From NCBI GenBank assembly GCA_937927985.1, contig CALFWH010000097.1, positions 1 through 9,853 on the forward strand: a DNA stretch of 9,853 nt. Reading direction: 5' to 3'. The notes beneath the pieces were generated by a model. It was not told where the DNA came from. It searched no databases and was given only the letters and a program-made list of their open reading frames with translations. Shown piece by piece: positions 1 to 7,069 of this stretch (within the stretch, counting starts at the first letter, position 1; the number at the start of each line of letters is the position of its first letter). This DNA comes from an uncultured bacterium. Lineage in GTDB: Bacteria; DRYD01. Position numbers and translations under genes: made by a program.

Positions 1-219
1 TATATATAGTTCAGCACCGATTATGGGTTTAATAGAATTTTCTATAGCTTTATCATAAAAGTGTATAGCTCCGGATATAGACCCATGATCTGTGATAGCT
101 ACTGCAGGCATTCCCAAACTTTTAACTTTTTCAATCAAATCGTCAATTTTAATCATTCCATCAAGAATACTATAAGATGAATGAAGATGCAAATGGACAA
201 AATCCTGATTTTTTACCAT
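1..219 (-). CDS. dnaE: DNA polymerase III alpha subunit, N-terminal PHP-domain fragment (partial)
   Basis: This is the first 73 codons of the replicative DNA polymerase catalytic subunit; the rest lies beyond position 1. The start is the ATG at 219-217, and the visible residues are all PHP domain. They include the FVHLHLHSSYSILDG opening (residues 7-21), which holds the metal-binding HxH motif of PHP phosphoesterases, then an AITDHGS motif and a PIIGAELYI strand, both standard in DnaE. The LHLHS and TDHG motifs together match DnaE/PolC PHP domains rather than a stand-alone histidinol phosphatase. The start codon lies 4 nt after the stop of the upstream protease gene and has only a weak purine-rich site before it, so translation is probably coupled. 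Polymerase activity itself cannot be judged because the palm and fingers are off the window. Confidence 0.93.
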   Translation of the reverse strand, partial: MVKNQDFVHLHLHSSYSILDGMIKIDDLIEKVKSLGMPAVAITDHGSISGAIHFYDKAIENSIKPIIGAELYI

Positions 220-223
220 ACAA

Positions 224-1753
224 TTACTTTTCGGGTCTTATATAAGGGGGATTATTAGGATTGTTAGGATTGTTAGAATTGTTAGAAGAAGAAGAATTAC
301 TAGGAACAGTGCTTACTGCCTTTTTTCTAAAAACCAAGAAGTAAATTAACACAGCAGCTAACAAAATTAATCCAGCTCCACAAGCTAATAATCCTAATCC
401 TATTAATATAATAATATTTGTGTTACCGTCAAAGCTTATACCACTTCTGTCTTTACCTTGATCTATGTTAGTTTGACAATTAGAAATATACTCTCTTATA
501 TAAGGATGTTCTGGATAAATTTCTTGTACTTTTTTAAAATATCTTAAAGCATTTCTATATCTTTCAGAATAATATTCATCTATTCCCTTAACATAGTTTT
601 TATCAAGTTCAGTTTGTATATTTTCTATATTAGCTTCTTTAAGGAAGTTTCGTATTTCTTGACAAGATACAAGGATATTGTAATTTTGGGTAGCTACTCC
701 TACTTGCGGATTTACTAATCCCCAGCTGACAGTACCAATTATTTTACCTTCCTGATTATAAGCAGGTCCTCCACTATTACCTCCGCTAACTGTTGCATCA
801 GTTTGTATAACCCTTACTCCTTTATTAGATGTCCTTAAAGCAGAGACTATTCCTTTAGTTACAGTAGGTTTTAAAATAGAGAAATTATCAAATAGTGAGC
901 CAGCAAAAAAGTGCACTTGTGCTGGGTAACCTATTACTGTTATCTCAGCACCTTCCAAAGGTTCAGTAGGACTAACTAAGGATACAGGTAAATTAGTTTG
1001 ATCTATTTTAACTATTGCAATATCTCTTCCCATATTTATTATATCCGACACTTTTTCACTAGAACCAAGTTTTATAATATTAGCAGGTTTAAAAAGAGCA
1101 GTTACATTGGATTTTCCTTTTTCAGCTATTCCTAATCCTACATAAACTTTTTTTTCGTAGTTAAAGGACACTATAGAGCTAATTAAATATTGCATAATAG
1201 CAGAAGAAAGCATTTCTTCTTGGTTCTTAGTAAGCTGTATATTAGCTTCTTGTTCAAAAGAAGTAAAGAAATCTTCAGTTACAGTACTTAATAAAAATTT
1301 TTCAATAACAATCTGCTTGATTTCTTCCTCTTCAAGTGCTACTACATGAGTAGCAGTAAGAATATAACCGTTTGGATTAATAATAACTCCACTTCCCACT
1401 GCACCTGTACTTACATTAACAGTTTTAGTTCTTTTAGATTGTTTTAGATATTTCAGAGGATTCTCAGCTATCTTCATGATAATATAATCTGCTGCGTTTT
1501 TCTTAACCTCTTCGTCTGTATTACCCAAAATTCCACTATATGCAAGCTTAACAAGCTCATTTTCCAATTCTTTTATAGCCATTTCATTAGCAATAGGTAA
1601 TCTAAAAGTTATCTGACCAGATATATCCAAATACATTAAGACAACCGAAGGTTTGTTATATTCAACTATTTTCTGGATATTACAGTAAGCAAAACTAAAG
1701 ATTAATAAAAAAAACACAGCAATCTTTAAGATTACATTTTTTACATTTTTCAT
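224..1753 (-). CDS. Membrane-anchored trypsin-like (S1-fold) serine protease with TPR-like segment and Asn/Pro tail
   Basis: The 509-residue product starts with a basic and hydrophobic signal (residues 1-24). A chymotrypsin-fold protease domain follows at about 112-370. The triad is readable: His136 in ILTATHVV, Asp244 in GRDIAIVKI, and Ser327 in SGGNSGGP, the last as in HtrA/DegP-type proteases. About 107 residues separate His136 from Asp244, including a helical, Glu-rich stretch (140-200), and about 80 more lie between the PSVV strand (35-38) and GSGVII. Both look like insertions relative to plain HtrA domains. After the protease comes one TPR-like helical pair (about 387-430), a membrane helix (about 446-474) followed by FRKK, and an Asn/Ser/Pro-rich tail. 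By the positive-inside rule, the protease faces outside and the tail is cytoplasmic. No PDZ domain is visible, so this is not a standard DegP. A G-rich ribosome site (AGGGGGT) lies just after the RNase gene stop. The substrate is unknown; envelope quality control is a plausible role by inference. Confidence 0.88.
   Translation of the reverse strand: MKNVKNVILKIAVFFLLIFSFAYCNIQKIVEYNKPSVVLMYLDISGQITFRLPIANEMAIKELENELVKLAYSGILGNTDEEVKKNAADYIIMKIAENPLKYLKQSKRTKTVNVSTGAVGSGVIINPNGYILTATHVVALEEEEIKQIVIEKFLLSTVTEDFFTSFEQEANIQLTKNQEEMLSSAIMQYLISSIVSFNYEKKVYVGLGIAEKGKSNVTALFKPANIIKLGSSEKVSDIINMGRDIAIVKIDQTNLPVSLVSPTEPLEGAEITVIGYPAQVHFFAGSLFDNFSILKPTVTKGIVSALRTSNKGVRVIQTDATVSGGNSGGPAYNQEGKIIGTVSWGLVNPQVGVATQNYNILVSCQEIRNFLKEANIENIQTELDKNYVKGIDEYYSERYRNALRYFKKVQEIYPEHPYIREYISNCQTNIDQGKDRSGISFDGNTNIIILIGLGLLACGAGLILLAAVLIYFLVFRKKAVSTVPSNSSSSNNSNNPNNPNNPPYIRPEK
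257..283. repeat. 9-bp tandem repeat encoding the Asn/Pro tail of the protease
   Basis: Three in-frame 9-bp units lie here: aggattgtt, aggattgtt and agaattgtt. On the coding strand they give the NNP NNP NNS pattern near the C-terminus of the protease. The region is in a disordered-looking tail, so slippage by whole units would change length without breaking the frame. Confidence 0.75.
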
Positions 1754-1770
1754 TTTGCTAAACCCCCTAA

Positions 1771-3477
1771 TTATATCTTTTTTGATTCTATATAGTAATA
1801 AGGCATTAACTTAGTTACCTGAGCTTTCACTTTCTTAATTCCTTCAAAGGGAGCTTCAAAATCAGAAGTTATAACTAAAGGGAAGCCCTTATATAGAGAA
1901 TACATTTTTTTAGAATCAAGTTCCTGAATCATCCAGGCTTCAGTATCTAAAACATCTCCAACCGAAGGAAAATCCGAAATTATATCACTTTCTATCTCTT
2001 TTAAAACTCTTATCTTGTACTTCGAATACTTATTCATATAATAGTAACTGTGATAAGATTTAACAACAAAACTAAATCCATAATCTTGTAAATATTTGTA
2101 ATATTCTCCTAAAATATACTTTTCTATAAAGTAAGGAATAATTTCGGATGATATTTCTAGGTATATTAATTTTTCTTTAGTACCTGCTAATTTGATTATA
2201 TAAGAGTTTATAGTATTAATAATTTGCACAACTTGGTATTCAGGAGAAAGTACATATCCTGAACCTTGACAATATTTGCAAACAGAACTTATTTTATTAT
2301 AGTTACCTTCCTCAATTCTTTGGCGAGTAATTTCTAGTATTCCCAAATTAGTAAATCCCCAAATTTTTATTCTTCTTTTTTCTTCTTTGAATAATTTTTC
2401 AAGCTCTTCTATTATTTTCTTATTTATTTCTTGTTTTTTTTCTTCCTCCTGTACCTTTAAAAAATCTATTAAGATAATCCCAGAGATATCTCTAATCCTT
2501 ATTAACTTAACTATTTCACTTAAAGAATTAAGATTGACATTTTTATAAGTCTCATAGGGATTTAGACCTATATAACTACCTGAATTGACATCTATAACAG
2601 TACCTAATTCAGTATGGTGTACAACCAAATACCCTCCATTAACTAAATTGATTTTGTTTTTAATAAAATCCTGAAAATCCAATTTAATGTTATAATACTC
2701 CAATAAGCCCTTATGAGATTTATTAACATCAAAAAATGAAAGAGAATTAACGTAATTAGAAAGAAAATTAAGCATATATTTTTTAATTTCTTCGTAGTAA
2801 TTTTTATTATCAACAATAACACGTGTTTTGTTATCAAAATATTCTCTTATTATTCTTATAGGGAAGAAATCATCCTTATAAAGCAATTTTTCGTGTTTTG
2901 CAGAGTTATATTCCTGTAATATTTTTTGCCATATTTTATAGAGAATTTCTATTTCTTTTTGCAATTCTATGGCATCTGCATATTGAGAATTAGTCCTTGC
3001 TATGAATCCTAAATTTTTTATATCTGGGTATTTGCTAGAGATTCTTTCTTTTATGTTTTCTAATTTTATTCTTAATATTTCCTCAGTTTCTTTATTCTCG
3101 ATTTTGTGAGAGATTTTAATGGAATTTTCAAAAGGTAGTAATACTAGGTATTTACCAGCAATTGTAACATATCCAGACAATTGGGGAGCTTTATATTTTA
3201 CAGATGTTTTCTTTATTTTTACCATCAAAAAGTATCCTACTTTAGGGTCTATATTAGCTGGAATGTCGTTTAGATTTAAAAAACCATATTTTCCACTACC
3301 TAAAGCTACAAAACAAGCATTTATTCCCTTTTGGATATTTATTATCTTACCTTTATAAATACTTCCTATATCTTGGCTATCTATGTCTATAAAAACATTT
3401 AAAATCTCGTTATTTTCAAGAACTACAGCAATTGGAGGATCAAAAAAAGATTGTATAAGAATTAACCTCTCATTCAT
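1771..3477 (-). CDS. rng: Ribonuclease E/G family endoribonuclease (RNase G-like length)
   Basis: The 568-residue protein is an RNase E/G family member, which cleaves single-stranded AU-rich RNA in mRNA decay and rRNA/tRNA maturation. An S1 RNA-binding domain spans about 35-100 (GSIYKGKI...GINACFVALGSGKYGFL). The catalytic DNase I-like core carries the two metal-binding aspartates of the family: D296 in VIDVNSG and D338 in IILIDFLKV. GILEITRQR (379-387) is the conserved core motif. C400 and C403 in CKYCQGSGY form the Zn-link that joins protomers in E. coli RNase E. A C-terminal part of about 160 residues follows, but there is no long disordered degradosome scaffold, so it is RNase G-like. No clear Shine-Dalgarno site precedes the ATG. 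The start is nonetheless supported because the N-terminus aligns with family starts shortly before the S1 domain. It sits beside rpmA, a neighbourhood common for this family. Confidence 0.95.
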   Translation of the reverse strand: MNERLILIQSFFDPPIAVVLENNEILNVFIDIDSQDIGSIYKGKIINIQKGINACFVALGSGKYGFLNLNDIPANIDPKVGYFLMVKIKKTSVKYKAPQLSGYVTIAGKYLVLLPFENSIKISHKIENKETEEILRIKLENIKERISSKYPDIKNLGFIARTNSQYADAIELQKEIEILYKIWQKILQEYNSAKHEKLLYKDDFFPIRIIREYFDNKTRVIVDNKNYYEEIKKYMLNFLSNYVNSLSFFDVNKSHKGLLEYYNIKLDFQDFIKNKINLVNGGYLVVHHTELGTVIDVNSGSYIGLNPYETYKNVNLNSLSEIVKLIRIRDISGIILIDFLKVQEEEKKQEINKKIIEELEKLFKEEKRRIKIWGFTNLGILEITRQRIEEGNYNKISSVCKYCQGSGYVLSPEYQVVQIINTINSYIIKLAGTKEKLIYLEISSEIIPYFIEKYILGEYYKYLQDYGFSFVVKSYHSYYYMNKYSKYKIRVLKEIESDIISDFPSVGDVLDTEAWMIQELDSKKMYSLYKGFPLVITSDFEAPFEGIKKVKAQVTKLMPYYYIESKKI

Positions 3478-3525
3478 AAAAAATAAAAAAATAAAAATTA
3501 GTAACTTAGAAACTTAAGAACAGAA

Positions 3526-3771
3526 TTAAACTACATCTACGAAAGTTTTATGTTTAGTTTTTCTGAATTTAACTATTCCATCGGTTAAAGCAAAGATAGT
3601 GTAATCAGATCCAAGTCCTGTATTTAATCCTGGGTATATTTTAGTGCCTCTTTGTCTAACTATTATATTACCAGCTTTTACTAGTTGGCCATCGAAAGCT
3701 TTTACACCTAACCTTTTACTATTGCTATCTCTTCCGTTTTTACTTGCGCTTCCGGATTTTTTTTGTGCCAT
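3526..3771 (-). CDS. rpmA: 50S ribosomal protein L27
   Basis: The 81-residue protein is bacterial L27, whose N-terminal tail reaches the peptidyl transferase centre and contacts tRNA. The signature is complete: [20 protein letters not shown] (1-20), then LGVKAFDGQ, then [24 protein letters not shown]. The tail starts directly with MAxKK, so it lacks the extra peptide that Firmicutes remove with the Prp protease. A strong G-rich ribosome site (GGGAGGGAG) lies a few bases before the ATG at 3771. The usual partner rplU (L21) is absent: the gene directly upstream is sucD. L21 must therefore be encoded elsewhere or in a different arrangement. Confidence 0.97.
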   Translation of the reverse strand: MAQKKSGSASKNGRDSNSKRLGVKAFDGQLVKAGNIIVRQRGTKIYPGLNTGLGSDYTIFALTDGIVKFRKTKHKTFVDVV

Positions 3772-3791
3772 AAATCTCCCTCCCTTTTTTT

Positions 3792-3818
3792 ATTTTTGTT
3801 ACCTTAATTTTTGTTACC
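3792..3818. repeat. Short tandem direct repeat between sucD and rpmA
   Basis: The 12-bp string atttttgttacc occurs twice, at 3792-3803 and 3807-3818, with a 15-bp period. It fills most of the gap between the sucD stop and the rpmA ribosome site. On the transcribed strand it reads GGTAACAAAAAT twice. No stem can be formed from it. It may be a duplication, or it may mark a protein or RNA-processing site; nothing else in the window repeats it. Confidence 0.7.
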
Positions 3819-4712
3819 CTATTTTGTATTTACTTTGGACAGTTCTTGGAGTAAAATTTTAGGAATAGAAGATATTGTATCTACAACTATAGAACCAAAG
3901 TTTTTAAGGGTTTGTATTTTGTGATCTGGTTTACCTGATTTTCCCATAATGATGGCTCCTGCATGTCCCATTCTTTTACCTTCGGGAGCATTTCTTCCAA
4001 CAATAAACGAAATTACTGGTTTACCACTTTTTACCAACTGTTCTACTGTTAAAGCTGCATCTTCTTCATCACTACCCCCAATTTCTCCAACCAAAACAAC
4101 CGCTTTAGTTTGATCATCTGCTAAAAACATAGATAAAACGTCTTTAAATCTTAATCCAATTAATGGATCTCCTCCTAATCCTATGACAGTGCTTTGTCCC
4201 AAACCACTATCTTTAAGTAGTTTTAGAATTTCATAGGAGATAGTACCGCTTCTTGATACCAATCCTACTATTCCTGGTTCCAAGACAGAATTGGGGATTA
4301 TACCTATTTTAGTTTGTCCAGCGGTTGCTATACCTGGACAGTTAGGACCTATCATCCTGCAACTATATTTATTCAGATAATAGTGTACTTTTAACATATC
4401 GTGCTGGGGAATTCCTTCGGTAATAACAACTATTAATTTTATTTGATTGATACAGCTTTCAATTATACTAGAAGCTGCCAAAGGAGCAGGTACAAAAATC
4501 ACACTTGCATCTATAGGACCAACATTTTGTATAACTTCTTGGACGGTATTAAAAACTGGTATATCCAAAAAGGTTTGCCCTCCTTTATAAGGAGTAACAC
4601 CTGCTACTATTTTTGTACCATATTCAAGCATCCTTTGAGTATGAAAGCTTCCCTCTTTACCAGTTATTCCCTGTACCAAAACTCTTGTATTTTTGTCCAC
4701 CAATATAGCCAT
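3819..4712 (-). CDS. sucD: Succinyl-CoA synthetase (ADP/GDP-forming) alpha subunit
   Basis: The 297-residue protein matches SucD in length and order of motifs. This subunit binds CoA and carries the phosphohistidine in the interconversion of succinyl-CoA with succinate plus NTP. The N-terminal Rossmann CoA-binding domain contains VLVQGITGKEGSFHTQ (11-26), VAGVTPYKGG, and the MIGPNCPGI loop (120-128). The ligase domain contains SRSGTISYE, IGLGGDPLIG (177-186), VLVGEIGG, and the active-site histidine H250 in GKRMGHAGAI. A GGTGGTGGT ribosome site precedes the ATG. It is the first gene of the leftward cluster. No sucC beta subunit is adjacent: the DNA upstream holds an oppositely oriented broken cassette. 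The enzyme therefore needs a beta subunit encoded elsewhere. It is distantly related to the ADP-forming synthetase at 8266-9853. Confidence 0.96.
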   Translation of the reverse strand: MAILVDKNTRVLVQGITGKEGSFHTQRMLEYGTKIVAGVTPYKGGQTFLDIPVFNTVQEVIQNVGPIDASVIFVPAPLAASSIIESCINQIKLIVVITEGIPQHDMLKVHYYLNKYSCRMIGPNCPGIATAGQTKIGIIPNSVLEPGIVGLVSRSGTISYEILKLLKDSGLGQSTVIGLGGDPLIGLRFKDVLSMFLADDQTKAVVLVGEIGGSDEEDAALTVEQLVKSGKPVISFIVGRNAPEGKRMGHAGAIIMGKSGKPDHKIQTLKNFGSIVVDTISSIPKILLQELSKVNTK

Positions 4713-4756
4713 AATACCACCACCAAAAGTGTTTTTTATAATAGATAGTTCTTCAC

Positions 4757-4789
4757 AAAAAACTTCCCCCCTTTAATTAAAAAAAGGGG
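4757..4789 (-). terminator. Terminator-like hairpin upstream of sucD
   Basis: Read on the minus strand, CCCCTTT (4789-4783) pairs with AAAGGGG (4774-4768) around an 8-nt AT loop. After GGAAG comes a run of six T (4762-4757). This is the layout of an intrinsic terminator pointing leftward. No intact minus-strand gene lies to its right in the window, so it is either a leader attenuator of sucD or the orphan terminator of a gene that was lost or moved. On the plus strand no T-run follows, so it is not a terminator in that direction. Confidence 0.45.
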
Positions 4790-4883
4790 AATCCATAACA
4801 GAAAACAAAAATGTAAAAAAAGCGTAAAAATTCTTAAAAAAAATTTTAATTTTTGGAATTTTAGAATAATATATATATTGAGG

Positions 4884-5558
4884 ATGAGAAAGCTTGGTCT
4901 CACTTTAATAGAAATAATGGCAACAATAGGAATTCTAAGCTTAATAATATTAACCCTAATATCATAAACTATTTTTATATTTAAATCAAGTGACCAAGCA
5001 GCCAAATCAAATATAATCAAATCTAAACTAACTTACTGCTATTTCGATATTATTTTTATGCCTTACTTTATAACACAGCACTTATACAATATTTACTCTC
5101 CTACTTCACAAAATAAAGCAAAACTTAACCAAAATACAAGAAGAATAATAGAATTTGGAAGAACTAATATTATAAAAAGCAGGCTATATGCTAATCTAGA
5201 AGCTATAGCCCCTAGTTCAGAAGGTTTAAATTTAACAGCAATAAACATATTTGGACAACTTAAAGAAAGATTAAAAGCAGATGAAGACATAAAAAATTGG
5301 GGTGTAGAAATAGTTTCGTTAGATCTTAAACAGTCTAATAAACCTATTTCTAACGTTGTAATTCAAGACCCCCCTAATAGCGGCAAATATAAATTAATAG
5401 CAACCTTACTATGGTTTGAAGTAGTTATAAAATATAAAACAAAGGATCAAAGGATATTAACCCTAAAAACAGAGTTACCCCTGATAAATAATATAGACTC
5501 TTACGGAGTAGAAAATGATATATCAACTTATTTTGACGGGAGGTGGTTAACCAAATGA
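4884..5558 (+). pseudogene. Type IV pilin/pseudopilin-like gene interrupted by an in-frame TAA
   Basis: From the ATG at 4884 the frame gives MRKLG followed by LTLIEIMATIGILSLIIL. This is a prepilin peptidase site (G before the new N-terminus, conserved Glu at +5) and the hydrophobic N-terminal helix of type IV pilins and type II secretion pseudopilins. At codon 28 (4965-4967) a TAA stops the frame, yet the same frame then stays open to the TGA at 5556-5558. If the TAA were sense, the product would be 224 residues, a normal size for a minor pilin or GspH/I/J-like protein. The downstream part is soluble and beta-rich near its end. An internal ATG at 5058 could express it only without signal or pilin helix, and lacks a convincing ribosome site. 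GAGG directly abuts the first ATG, too close for normal use. The stop overlaps the next gene start as ATGA. Pilin-like identity is well supported by the N-terminus; the exact class is not. Confidence 0.72.
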
Positions 5559-6441
5559 AAGAGATAGATAACTCATTTAACATACAAAAATCAACCATTA
5601 ATACCTCCTCCAAACCAATAAAAAATCTAAATAAAACTAATGATATAAACACAAAAAATACAAATACAAATAATTTAAATGACAAGAAAGCAGCAATACA
5701 AAGAGAACTAAAAAACAAATTCGAGCAAGCATTAATAAAGCAGCAGAAAAACTATTAGAGAACTCCAAAAACATTCCAGAATCTAAACAAAAATTAAATA
5801 GTAGTACAAAAAAAGCAAGAGAATCACTAAAAAATTTAAAACTAAGTGTATCAAACTTAAAACAAACAGCTGCAAGAGTAAAACAAAAAATAAATGATAT
5901 AAAGTTAAATAATCCCTTTAAAGACGGTATTAAAGAAGGTATAAAACAAACAGGAAGAGAAGCATTAGAAGCAATCAAAGAGAGCGGAGAAGTACAAGCA
6001 TTAAAAACAGCGAAAGAAACCGCCCAAAAAGCTATATCAGCTTCAAAAAAAGCCATTTCAAATCCACAAGCAATAAAATAAGCAAGCTCAAGAATAGCAC
6101 AAGAATTATCACAGCAGGGAACTAAAAATGTACTAAAAAAAGCTGCTAGTACAACCGTCAAGAAAGGATTAATTGGCATATCAAAAGCAGCAGGTCCAAT
6201 AGTAGCAGTAGCTGCAGCAGGACTTGATTACAAAAGTAGAGTAGAAGAAGGAAAAACTAAATTAAGAGCATTTTTAGAAACACTAGGAAGTACAGGAGCA
6301 TCAGTACTAGGAGGAGCAATAGGAGGAGCAGCTTTAGGATCAGTAATACCAGGAGTTGGAACAGTAATAGGAACAATAGCAGGAGCAGCTCTTTCAGGCT
6401 TCGGTACAGATAAACTCTTAGATTACATATCAGAAAAATAA
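5555..6441 (+). pseudogene. Glycine-zipper protein gene (first paralogue), broken by a frameshift and an in-frame TAA
   Basis: The ATG at 5555 overlaps the pilin-like stop and follows a good site (GGGAGGTGG, 8 nt spacing). The frame stays open to a TAG at 5756-5758, but coding character continues in the -1 frame from about 5740. That frame hits a TAA at 6079-6081 and then runs open to the TAA at 6439-6441. Adding one base near 5737 and reading through the TAA gives a 295-residue protein. It has an Asn/Thr-rich N-terminus, then a long Lys/Glu/Ala helical, coiled-coil-like middle (about 45-200). The C-terminus has DYKSRVEEGKT (from about 225) and a zipper rich in GxxxG/GG pairs, including GGAIGGAALG and IPGVGTVIGTIAGAAL (about 253-284). 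Such segments insert in or aggregate on membranes in glycine-zipper bacteriocins. I recognise no named family. A contact- or secretion-dependent toxin is an inference from the zipper, the pilin-like neighbour and the paralogue. Confidence 0.65.
5710..5716 (+). other. A AAA AAC heptamer matching the canonical -1 slippery sequence
   Basis: In the starting frame of the gene at 5555 the codons are ctA AAA AAC, which is the phase needed for a -1 slip. After slipping, reading continues at 5716 in the frame that holds the rest of the gene. No convincing downstream stem or upstream Shine-Dalgarno stimulator is visible. The slipped frame still meets the TAA at 6079, so slipping alone would not yield the glycine-zipper domain. 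A-rich DNA makes chance occurrence likely. Confidence 0.3.
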
Positions 6442-6476
6442 AAAATAAATCTAACCTAATTAAAAAGGAGGCAGTT

Positions 6477-7009
6477 ATGATAATAAACCACGCAAACTTA
6501 GATATTAACAAAACAATTAATCAAGTTAATAAAATAAATCAAACAAATCAAAAAAATCAAATAGATCAAAATAAGAATGAAGATGTATTAGTAGTTAATC
6601 AAGAAAAAAACCTTTATACCCAAGAGAAAATAAAATCTTATTCATATAATAATAAATCCTTAAAGAAATTGATCAAATGGGGGGCTAAATCAATACTAAA
6701 GGAAACATTAGGTATAATAACAAAAGAAGCATTAAAATCGATAAATAAAACTCTTGGTTATGGAGCTATAAAGTACTTATCAAAATCAATAGCTACGTCG
6801 ATAGCAGGAGTAATTGATTATAAACTTAGGAAATTAGAAGGCAAAACAACAAGGCAAGCTTTGTTTGAAACAACAACTACTAGTTTGGCTTCTTTTATAG
6901 GCTCTTAGGAGCTGCAGTATTTGCACCAATACCTATAGTAGGATCTATATTAGGAAGCACTTTAGCAGGTTACTTTACAGATAAACTTATAGGTAAAATA
7001 TCAAAGTGA
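6477..7009 (+). pseudogene. Glycine-zipper protein gene (second paralogue), frameshifted near the 3' end
   Basis: A strong AAGGAGG site (6465-6471) precedes the ATG at 6477. The frame runs 143 codons to a TAG at 6906-6908. The -1 frame (tta gga gct from 6905) then continues to a TGA at 7007-7009, encoding a glycine-zipper end with PIPIVGSILGSTLAGYFTDK. One extra T near 6903-6906 restores a 177-residue protein. Its order matches the preceding gene: an Asn/Gln-rich N-terminus (about 1-40), a Lys-rich helical part, IDYKLRKLEGKT (from residue 113), then the hydrophobic zipper and a TDKLIGKISK end, against TDKLLDYISEK in the paralogue. The middle coiled coil is much shorter. It lies 35 nt after the first paralogue, so the two look like a duplicated pair in one operon. 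As it stands, the 143-residue product would lack most of the zipper. Function is unknown; a membrane-active secreted protein is inferred. Confidence 0.65.
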
Positions 7010-7023
7010 TTTATTTAAAGAGG

Positions 7024-7052
7024 TTATTTATTGATTTTATTGAAATAAATAA
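7024..7052. repeat. AT-only inverted repeat between the broken cassette and tRNA-Ser
   Basis: TTATTTATT (7024-7032) is the exact complement of AATAAATAA (7044-7052), with an 11-nt loop. The stem is nine A-T pairs and no T-run follows, so it is at best a weak terminator for the cassette. It may also overlap the tRNA promoter region. In DNA this AT-rich it could be chance. Confidence 0.4.
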
Positions 7053-7069
7053 GAGGACATTTAATATAA

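Noticed and set aside
4736..5020. A 94-codon minus-strand open frame rich in Ile, Leu and Phe across the divergent region
   Set aside because: It covers the antisense of the prepilin N-terminus and the AT-rich spacer, has no recognisable family or ribosome site, and its hydrophobicity is the expected shadow of AT-rich DNA.
4884..6441. Reassigned TAA codon explaining the in-frame stops
   Set aside because: TAA is the real terminator of several intact genes here (rng, the protease, ybaB, lpxC), and two of the four lesions are frameshifts, which a code change cannot explain.
5637..6511. Minus-strand open frames opposite the glycine-zipper genes, with Phe/Leu/Ala-rich translations
   Set aside because: They are reverse readings of Lys/Glu/Ala-rich and Gly-rich codons. 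The plus strand has good ribosome sites and homologous paralogues, and the minus strand has neither.
6540..6600. Repeated aaatcaa-like units in the second paralogue as a CRISPR or iteron array
   Set aside because: The units are irregular in length, lie inside the open frame and encode an Asn/Gln-rich stretch, so they are coding low complexity.
7040..7067. TTGAAA and TAATAT spaced by 16 nt, like a sigma-70 promoter for the tRNA
   Set aside because: The -10 element would end 2 nt before the tRNA, placing the transcription start inside the mature tRNA. Matches of this kind are common in such AT-rich DNA.
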